In this document: positions 1 through 6,700 of the stretch, piece by piece
How positions within the stretch are numbered: the first letter of the stretch is position 1
Layout: every line of letters starts with the position of its first letter
Source of the DNA: an uncultured bacterium
Lineage (GTDB): Bacteria; Bacillota; Clostridia; Lachnospirales; Lachnospiraceae
Direction: 5' to 3'
DNA: 32,357 bases
Assembly: GCA_947175015.1 (NCBI GenBank)
Contig: CAMWLE010000036.1
Span: 1 to 32,357, forward strand
Notes under the pieces: model-generated
Database searches by the model: none
What the model saw: only the letters and a program-made list of their open reading frames with translations
What the model was told of the DNA's origin: nothing
Position numbers and translations under genes: made by a program

Positions 1-1
1 T

Positions 2-76
2 TCACGCATAAAGCGCGTGAAAACGCCTCGCGGTGGCGTAGGTGTGAAAAGTAACCAAAATTCTACTAAATCATAG
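2..76 (+). CDS. Possible 3' end of a gene cut by the window edge
   Basis: Frame 2 of the plus strand is open from the window edge to a TAG at 74-76 and reads as 24 residues ending GVKSNQNSTKS. The composition is basic and could be the tail of a protein, but the stretch is too short to recognise and could be open by chance. A small inverted repeat (TTCACGC at 1-7 against GCGTGAA at 15-21) overlaps it. Nothing else in 77-255 looks coding. Confidence 0.2.
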   Translation, partial: SRIKRVKTPRGGVGVKSNQNSTKS

Positions 77-136
77 TTTGTCCTTAAAGTAAAACAAAGA
101 ATAGTTTTGTCCCAAGATACACTCCCTGTATCAATT

Positions 137-160
137 CAGCCATCTCCAAAGAGATGGCTG
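137..160. other. Perfect 10-bp stem-loop downstream of the DUF1540 gene
   Basis: CAGCCATCTC and GAGATGGCTG flank a four-base CAAA loop. It lies about 95 bases past the stop of the minus-strand DUF1540 gene and could end its transcript, but neither strand has a real T-tract after it, so an intrinsic terminator is not well supported. The rest of 77-255 shows no gene. Confidence 0.5.
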
Positions 161-255
161 ACATTAGATAGACTAAGCTCCGGCGGTTACAGGGTGTCTG
201 TGCATCCTGTTTTGTCGCTCAACTTTTTCATGAAAACCGAGGGAAGCCTCCCTGA

Positions 256-576
256 TCACTTCTCCTGAAAAGTTGCACACGCCGTACCGTGGCAATCGCA
301 GGCACCGCCGCCCTTAATATCCACATGTTCCGCATGACATTTGTAATTGGAATTATAGATGCACTTTACTGCCTCACAGTCGATGCTGATGGTCTTGCTG
401 GGGTGCACCACAGAACTTTTGAAGGAATCCGCACCTTCCCTCTCCTGAATAAAGCTCTCACAGCAGGTATCATCACAATTGCAGGCATGCTTGCCGCCCA
501 CCATAATATCCCCTTTGCTGCACAGGCAATTCTCGTTGTAGGTACAATTTTGTACACCGCATTTTAATTCTGCCAT
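256..576 (-). CDS. DUF1540 domain protein, two copies of the Cys-rich domain
   Basis: This 106-residue protein consists of two DUF1540-type modules, roughly residues 4-45 and 65-104. Each has the spaced cysteine pattern C-x4-C-x-Y/F-N-x3-C, then a VxGxxACxC segment and a T/A-C-x-S/T-F ending. DUF1540 proteins are small, common in Clostridia and Bacilli, and their cysteines suggest metal binding; function is unknown. No signal peptide or membrane segment is visible, so it is probably cytoplasmic. The start is set by AAGGAGGCGACT directly before ATG. That ribosome site immediately follows a 14-bp stem-loop (587-630). The gene sits 184 bases after thrS on the same strand and may be read from the same or its own transcript. 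The family call is firm; the role is not. Confidence 0.88.
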   Translation of the reverse strand: MAELKCGVQNCTYNENCLCSKGDIMVGGKHACNCDDTCCESFIQEREGADSFKSSVVHPSKTISIDCEAVKCIYNSNYKCHAEHVDIKGGGACDCHGTACATFQEK

Positions 577-586
577 AGTCGCCTCC

Positions 587-630
587 TTCTGCGCTGCTTA
601 CCTGACAAACCTGCCATAAGCAGCGCAGAA
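587..630 (-). promoter_or_regulatory. 14-bp stem-loop flush against the ribosome site of the DUF1540 gene
   Basis: TTCTGCGCTGCTTA (587-600) and TAAGCAGCGCAGAA (617-630) are perfect complements around a 16-base loop. On the minus strand the 3' arm ends at GCAGAA and the GGAGG of the next gene follows with no gap. There is no T-tract, so this is not a standard terminator for thrS. Translation control, mRNA protection or an RNA-binding site are all possible. A second short hairpin (TGCCGG/CCGGCA, 664-678) lies between it and thrS. Confidence 0.6.
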
Positions 631-760
631 GCGGCAGATTCGGACAGACATCATGCCGCCTCATGCCGGGCTCCGGCACACGGTACACTCCTGTCAGAAT
701 CAGTATGCCTCATTCCAATGATAATATTCATTACAATCCCTACAGCCAAAAACTGCATGC

Positions 761-2728
761 TTATTTGCTGCCCTCTTCCTGCACAATCTCCCTGCGAATC
801 TCTTTCGTGCGGATTTCCTCACATATCTGGTCAATAAATACCTGCAAAGGCTTCTGCCCCTCATCACCTGCATAACGGCTCCTGACAGATACCAATTCCT
901 GTTCTTCCTCCTGCTGTCCTACCACCAACATATAAGGCACCTTCGCCAGCCTTGCCTCACGAATCTTGAAACCAATTTTTTCCGAGCGATTATCCACCGC
1001 AGCATCAATATCTCTCGCCTGCAGTGCTTTCAACACCTTCTCGGCATATGCCTCATATTTCTCGGAAATAGGAAGCACTCGCACCTGCTCCGGACAGAGC
1101 CATGTGGGGAATTTACCGGCATATTTTTCAATCAGCCATGCCAACGTGCGCTCATAGCACCCCATGGAGGTTCTGTGGATAATGTAAGGACGCACCTTAT
1201 CACCATTTTGATCCACATAATACATATCAAACTGCTCTGCCAACAGTGCATCCCACTGAATGGTAATCATCGTGTCTTCTTTTCCATATACATTTCTGGC
1301 ATTGATATCCACCTTCGGCCCATAGAATGCCGCTTCACCGACATCCTCCACAAAGGGAATGTTCAACTCTGTCAGTATCTCCCTGATATGCTGTTCCGTT
1401 TCATTCCATACTTCCGGCTCTCCAATATACTTTTCTCTATTATCAGGGTCCCATTTGGACAGATGATATGTCACATCCTCCTCCACACCCAGCGTAGTCA
1501 GACAATGCTTCGCAAGCGCAATACATCCCTTGAACTCTTCAACCATCTGATCCGGCCGCACCACCAGATGCCCCTCTGTAATGGTAAACTGACGCACCCT
1601 GGTAAGTCCATGCATTTCTCCGGAATCCTCCGCCCTAAACAACGTAGAAGTCTCACTCATTCTGTAAGGAAGGTCCCGATAGGATTTCTGCGTATTTTTA
1701 TAGACGTAATATTGAAATGGGCAGGTCATGGGGCGGAGTGCGAATACTTCCTTATCCTTTTCCTCATCACCTAATACAAACATACCTTCCTTATAATGAT
1801 CCCAATGTCCTGACATTTTATATAAGTCAGATTTTGCCATCAAAGGTGTCCTGGTGCGGACATAACCCCACTCCTTATCCTCCAGATCCTCAATCCAGCG
1901 CTGAAGCTTCATCAGCATTTTGGTTCCTTTGGGCGTAAAGAGCGGAAGGCCTTGACCGATAACGTCAACTGTGGTAAAAAGCTCCATCTCCCGTCCCAGT
2001 TTATTGTGATCCCGGCGTTTGGCATCCTCCATACGCTCCAAATGCTCCGCCAGCTCTTCTTTCTTATTATAAGCAGTACCATAAATGCGCTGCAGCCTGG
2101 CCTTATTGGAATCCCCTCTCCAATATGCCATGGAAGAAGAAGTCAGCTTAAACGCTTTGATATTCTTTGTACTCATCAGGTGAGGGCCGGCACACAGATC
2201 TACAAATTCCCCCTGACTATAGAAAGAAATCTCCGCATCCTCCGGCAAATCCTGAATCAATTCCACCTTATAAGGTTCCTGCCGCTCTTCCATATACTGA
2301 ATGGCCTCAGACCTAGGCAGCGTAAATTTCTCCAGTTTCGCACCCTTTTTGATGATCTTCTTCATCTCCGCCTCCAAAGCATCCAGATCCTCCCTGGAAA
2401 ACGGCGCATGTTCAAAATCATAGTAAAATCCTGTATCAATGCTGGGCCCAATTGCCAATTTTGCGTCAGGGAAGAGATTCTTGACTGCTTCAGCCAACAC
2501 ATGAGAGGTTGTATGGCGCAGCGCTGCCAATCCATCCTCATCACTTGCAGTACAGATACTCAACTCACAGTCACTATCCACCATAGTCCTTATATCCACC
2601 GTCTCACCGTTTATTTTCGCACAGCAAGCCGCTCTTGCCAGCCCCTCGCTGATATCCATCGCAATTTCATATACACTTTTGCTCTCTGCGTACTCCTTAA
2701 CGGAGCCGTCTTTTAACGTAATTTTCAT
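761..2728 (-). CDS. thrS: Threonyl-tRNA synthetase
   Basis: This cytoplasmic class II synthetase charges tRNA-Thr. The 655 residues are full length: N-terminal TGS domain (about 1-62), editing domain with HTTSH (72-76) and DLCAGPH (C179, H183), catalytic core (about 245-535) and C-terminal anticodon-binding domain (about 540-640). Expected zinc ligands are present as C336 (MTCP), H387 and H518, and motif 3 reads HRTSMGCYERTLAWLIEK. The segment after MTCP is FQYYVYK rather than the common GHxxxY type. Start: AGGAGG seven bases before ATG. It follows a T-box leader and a small membrane-protein gene (2848-3114), so expression should rise when uncharged tRNA-Thr accumulates. No terminator with a T-tract is seen after the stop. 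Confidence 0.97.
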   Translation of the reverse strand: MKITLKDGSVKEYAESKSVYEIAMDISEGLARAACCAKINGETVDIRTMVDSDCELSICTASDEDGLAALRHTTSHVLAEAVKNLFPDAKLAIGPSIDTGFYYDFEHAPFSREDLDALEAEMKKIIKKGAKLEKFTLPRSEAIQYMEERQEPYKVELIQDLPEDAEISFYSQGEFVDLCAGPHLMSTKNIKAFKLTSSSMAYWRGDSNKARLQRIYGTAYNKKEELAEHLERMEDAKRRDHNKLGREMELFTTVDVIGQGLPLFTPKGTKMLMKLQRWIEDLEDKEWGYVRTRTPLMAKSDLYKMSGHWDHYKEGMFVLGDEEKDKEVFALRPMTCPFQYYVYKNTQKSYRDLPYRMSETSTLFRAEDSGEMHGLTRVRQFTITEGHLVVRPDQMVEEFKGCIALAKHCLTTLGVEEDVTYHLSKWDPDNREKYIGEPEVWNETEQHIREILTELNIPFVEDVGEAAFYGPKVDINARNVYGKEDTMITIQWDALLAEQFDMYYVDQNGDKVRPYIIHRTSMGCYERTLAWLIEKYAGKFPTWLCPEQVRVLPISEKYEAYAEKVLKALQARDIDAAVDNRSEKIGFKIREARLAKVPYMLVVGQQEEEQELVSVRSRYAGDEGQKPLQVFIDQICEEIRTKEIRREIVQEEGSK

Positions 2729-2749
2729 AATACATCCTCCTGTTTTTAT

Positions 2750-2836
2750 TTTTCATGTACTTTATTGCTTTTCATGTATTTTATTGCAACACTTGCTGCT
2801 TTTCCTTTAAATTACAACACTTGCCGCTTTTCCCTT
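2750..2836. repeat. Two adjacent pairs of short tandem repeats before thrS
   Basis: A 19-bp unit (TTTTCATGTA then C/T, TTTATTGC) occurs at 2750-2768 and 2769-2787. A second unit (AACACTTGCT/CGCTTTTCC) occurs at 2788-2808 and 2816-2836 with a 28-bp period. Together they fill most of the gap between the small membrane-protein gene and thrS. Confidence 0.75.
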
Positions 2837-2847
2837 CGGCTTCACAA

Positions 2848-3114
2848 TCATTTCTTCCATTTCTTCCCACTGCACTGCTTCTTCGCTGCCCGTGTCCCAT
2901 TGTTGGAACGATTGGTATTGTTGGAATCACTGATATTACCGCTGTTGCTGCCAATGATGACCCCATGGGTCAAAGGCGCTGCCAACAAACCAAACACAAT
3001 ACCTGTCAGAAGGCAAATTATGCCAATCATCCAGAAATCCACCTTGGGCATTGTCACCTCGCCTTCAAAACATTTTTTTACCATTCTCTTCATAGTAAGC
3101 ACCATAACTCCCAT
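2848..3114 (-). CDS. Small single-pass membrane protein between the T-box and thrS
   Basis: An 88-residue protein of no recognised family. It has a basic N-terminal part, one strong hydrophobic segment at about residues 28-50 (WMIGIICLLTGIVFGLLAAP), then an Asn/Ser-rich stretch and a Lys-rich tail ending KKWKK. The start at 3114 is supported by AAAGGAG six bases before ATG; an internal ATG at residue 22 (MPKVD) also has GAGGTGA before it, giving a shorter 67-residue form. It lies downstream of the T-box terminator and upstream of thrS, so threonine supply should control it with thrS. Length, ribosome site and membrane segment support a real gene; the role is unknown. Confidence 0.65.
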   Translation of the reverse strand: MGVMVLTMKRMVKKCFEGEVTMPKVDFWMIGIICLLTGIVFGLLAAPLTHGVIIGSNSGNISDSNNTNRSNNGTRAAKKQCSGKKWKK

Positions 3115-3139
3115 ATCATTCTCCTTTCCTTTCTATAAC

Positions 3140-3397
3140 ATGTACAAAAAAGCCCCTTGCAATCTCTCCTTGCAAGGGACGTATCTGTGTCAGAACGCGG
3201 TTCCACCCTTCTTGCAGATTCCAAATGTCAAAATCTGCCACCTTCCTTTGCTTATAACGGAAGCAACCGGGCTGTATTAGAGCCACTCCAAGGGGGTCTT
3301 CGCCATGCTTCCTGCCAAGCCGCTTCCAGCACCGGATTCCCGGACGGCTCTCTCTGAGACATTCCACACACTACTGTCCTTCTCAACGCTTTCTCTG
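3140..3397 (-). promoter_or_regulatory. T-box riboswitch leader (threonine type)
   Basis: Read on the minus strand, this leader has the invariant T-box sequence AGGGTGGAACCGCG (3196-3209), a stem I region with AGTA and GCTGGAAGCGG elements (about 3310-3385), and a terminator. The TGGA in the T-box would pair with a tRNA ending in UCCA. A likely specifier is ACC at 3295-3297 in GAAGACCCC, a Thr codon fitting thrS downstream; I could not fold the whole leader to prove it. Uncharged tRNA-Thr should stabilise the antiterminator (GGG pairing with CCCTTGC) and permit read-through into the membrane-protein gene and thrS. Confidence 0.93.
3146..3178 (-). terminator. T-box-controlled intrinsic terminator
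   Basis: CCCTTGCAA (3154-3162) and TTGCAAGGG (3170-3178) form a 9-bp stem with a 7-base loop, followed on the minus strand by CTTTTTT. Its 5' arm is also the 3' arm of the T-box antiterminator, so the two folds exclude each other. Confidence 0.92.
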
Positions 3398-3402
3398 ATT
3401 AC

Positions 3403-3431
3403 ATTATACTGCATTATGGCATTGCGAACTC
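3403..3431 (-). promoter_or_regulatory. Promoter of the thrS operon
   Basis: A perfect -10 TATAAT (plus-strand ATTATA at 3403-3408) lies just upstream of the T-box stem I. The -35 at 17 bases is the weak GAGTTC (3426-3431). A 16-bp direct repeat (GGATTTCAATTTCAC then T or C) occurs twice in tandem at 3451-3466 and 3467-3482, upstream of it. The remaining gap to the flagellin gene (3483-3652) shows no gene. Confidence 0.7.
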
Positions 3432-3652
3432 CGGCTTCTTTCCTTACACCGGATTTCAATTTCACTGGATTTCAATTTCACCAAATTTGAATACTGCTGA
3501 CTTCCATCCCACTTCCAGTCATGCCGCCTCAGCGGTATAGAGAATTAATGAACTGGTGCAAAGTCCATTTGCCAGCTTTTGATGTTTCTTATCATAATAC
3601 TTTTTTAGTCAAATGTAAAGACCTGAATTTATGATTTCTTAAAATTTCCAAT

Positions 3653-3698
3653 GATAATCGTAGCAGTCCGGTGTCCTGTCCGAACTGTTACGATTATC
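3653..3698 (-). terminator. Strong stem-loop after the flagellin gene
   Basis: GATAATCGTA (3653-3662) pairs with TACGATTATC (3689-3698). After one mismatch the stem continues as CAGTTCGG against CCGGACTG. It starts 5 bases after the flagellin stop. The T-tract behind it is weak (AAATTTT), so it may act as an mRNA stabiliser as well as a terminator. Confidence 0.7.
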
Positions 3699-3703
3699 AC
3701 CCT

Positions 3704-6700
3704 TTACCCCAGCAGTTCCATAATCGCCTGGCCGTTCTGATTCGCCTGGGCCAGCATGGAGTATCCGGCCTGGGCCAGAATTTGAAGCCTGGACTGCTGC
3801 ACCATCTCCTTTGCCATATCTGTATCCCGGATAATAGATTCCGCACTCTGGAGATTCTCAGTCTTATTCCGGTTGTTGTTAATGGCATGCTCCAAACGAT
3901 TCTGGGTACTGCCAAAATTACTGCGCAGACGGGAAATTTTTTCCAACGCACTACTCAGACGATCCACAGCCTTAGTGGCATACTTTATCCCTGTAAGACA
4001 AAGTGAATTCACCCCTATCAGAGAAGCGCTGTACTCACTCCTTGTCAACTCTATATAATCAGGATTTTCATCACTCAATTGGACACGACGAACCGTATCA
4101 TCAGAATTCCCTTCTTCTTCAAAGAAAATCTCATCCTTTGCACTTCCCGATACCCAACTGATATCATGGGCACCCACCAGCTTATGGGAAATTTTTAACC
4201 GGCCGGATTCCTGATCAATCTGTGCCGCCAAGGGTGCATTTATGGCATTTAGCTTCTGATTTAATTCATCCACCAGTTCCTTCCCGGTGTGAGGGCCTTC
4301 CTCCAATTGGACATTGTAAACAACCCCATCCGCACAGACAGACAACTCCGTTTCCCCTGGTTTCACGGTTATGCCGCCGGTGACATCTTTTGTCCCCACA
4401 ATATATGTGGGAACCATACTTCCATCCGTCTGATAAAACACTTCAAAGGCGGCGTTACCGCTGACACCGTCTATGACATAATCCCCGTCGCCTGGCATAT
4501 GTACCTTGTCTGACAAGCTGAAATTCAGCGCTTTCTGGTCATTCCCGCCGGCCACACCGCTGCTGATGCCGCCTATCCCCACCTCCACCAGACCTTTTAC
4601 AAGGCCCATATCCTCACATGCCTGATCTATTTTTTCCTGCAAATGCACCTTCAACTCATTGCTGTGATACCTCCCCGGATCCAGAGTCACCTCAATTTTA
4701 TGAACCACACCATCAATGGTCAAATCAAAGGACAGTTCATCACTGACTCCCTGATTAATCTCCACCGGCTTGCTCACAACGTCCTTACGCCCAATCACAT
4801 AAGCTTTCTGCACCTTCTGGTCGCCGTCCTTATTCTTCACAGTCTGATCCTCGCTCATTTTGGTGCATTTGCACAATACATTCTGATAAAAATCCCCTGA
4901 CAGCTTACTGAATTGATATTGACTGCCCCTGGCGGCAGCGGATAATACCACTCCATTGCTGTCCACTGTCACCACGATCTTACCGCTTCCTCCCATTGCG
5001 GCGTCAATCTTGTTCTGCAGTTCACTTTGCAATTCCTGATAGGTATAGTCACTTTTATCCGCCACAGTGATGGAAATCTTATGGCTCGTACCATTTTCGG
5101 TAAAGGTAAACTCCAGATCATTGTTCCACTGATCAATGGAAATAACTTGGGGCAGATCTGCACCGTCCACCTTGCTCTTCTTGGGAACAGCCCCGTCCAG
5201 TTTCTTTTGTTCCACAGATTCCTTCTCCGCATTCATCGTAGGCGGCAGCACACCGCCTCCACTTCCCATCTCGAAATAAGCGGAAACAGGCACATTTGGT
5301 AACGGGTTGCCATGCTTGTCCACCGCAGTAAGTTTCAAATTATCACCGATCCACTCAGCATGAACTCCGGGAATCGTGACAGTAGTACCGCCATAGATTG
5401 CCGCCATGCTATCCCCTCCCGATTGATAATTCATACCAATGGTTTCTGCGGAACCCTTGGCCATGGTAGAGAACTTCAATCTGTTTCCGGATAGCTCGAC
5501 TTCCACACCTATATCTTTCAGCTTCTCCTTCAGCATGGCCAGGAATGCTTCCCGCGTATAGGTATTCGGTGTCAGGCTTACCGTTTTCATGTTGCCATTA
5601 ACAGCGATGGCAAAGCTCTGCTTTCCTGCTTCAATAGTAATGGTCTCCTCAATTTCCAGGGGAACCTCAATTTCCGCAGATGTACTTCCGCTCAGCGTGC
5701 CATATAGAACATCCATAACGCTGCCCGCCGTATTGGTTTTATACCCGATCGATACGTCATCACCTACGGCTGCCGAAGTCAATGTCAAAGTGCCTCTGCC
5801 CGTAAGGGATGCCTGAATGCCCGTTCCCGTTTTGCTCAACTGTGTATTCAACTGTGTCACAATGGTAGCAGGCGTGTAATTTCCGCTGTCTAACGTCAGC
5901 TCCACATCCCGGGTGTTACCGTTTTCCGTATACTGAAACGTAAATTTGTTATTGCTGCTGTCAATGGTAAATGAGGATGCAATCACCCGATTGCTGGTAC
6001 AGGTTGCCTTGGTTTCTTTGGTATTGAGATAACTCAGGAAAGTGCTGTCATTTGTTCCGCAACTGATAGAGGTATCTGCCCCATCCTCTCCCTCAGGCAG
6101 CCTGGACTTCAGCGTGAGTTTGTTGCCACGCAATATTACCTCCGCTCCTCCCATTTGAGTTCCATATTCCAAATCAATCTGCCGCTGCAATTCATCCCTT
6201 AACGACTTCTGATCATAGACTCCCTCACTAAGCCTAACGATTGTCTCCACACCATTCAAGTTCAGGAACAATGTATTATGATTGGCATCTATGACCATCT
6301 GATCCTTCAGCTCCGGCCCCAGTTCCAATTCCGCAGGCTTGTTGTATTCAAACCCCACCTTCCCCTCAGTCCTTTTGGATTCACCCGTTTTATGGCCTGA
6401 CCAGAAAGTTACCGTCGTATTGCCCTTTCCAAAAGCTTCAAAATTATAATCCCAGCTTCTTCCTGCTGCCGTGATCTCATCAAATGTATTGAATATTTCT
6501 TGTTCACTACCCTTGATTTTATTGATTTCATCCACAATCTCCTGCTTAGAAGGAGGTTTGCTGGGAAAAGTCACAGTATGGGATGTGCCGCCCACAACGA
6601 CCGTCATGGAATCGGATGTAATGCCCCCGCCCACTGTAACGGAACCGGTGCCCGATGTCGTTTTTCTCCACCCCTGAAACAATGTGTCAAACCCATTATT

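Noticed and set aside
473..688. 71-codon minus-strand ORF overlapping the DUF1540 gene
   Set aside because: Out of frame with the Cys-rich protein and spans the leader hairpin; no ribosome site.
1175..1774. 199-codon plus-strand ORF opposite thrS
   Set aside because: Wholly antisense to the conserved thrS frame, no ribosome site, no recognisable protein; a shadow ORF.
1952..2716. 254-codon plus-strand ORF opposite the 5' part of thrS
   Set aside because: Antisense shadow of thrS; His/Gln/Ile-rich composition without domains.
2765..3280. 171-codon plus-strand ORF across the T-box
   Set aside because: It runs antisense through the T-box and terminator, which must be kept as RNA; not coding.
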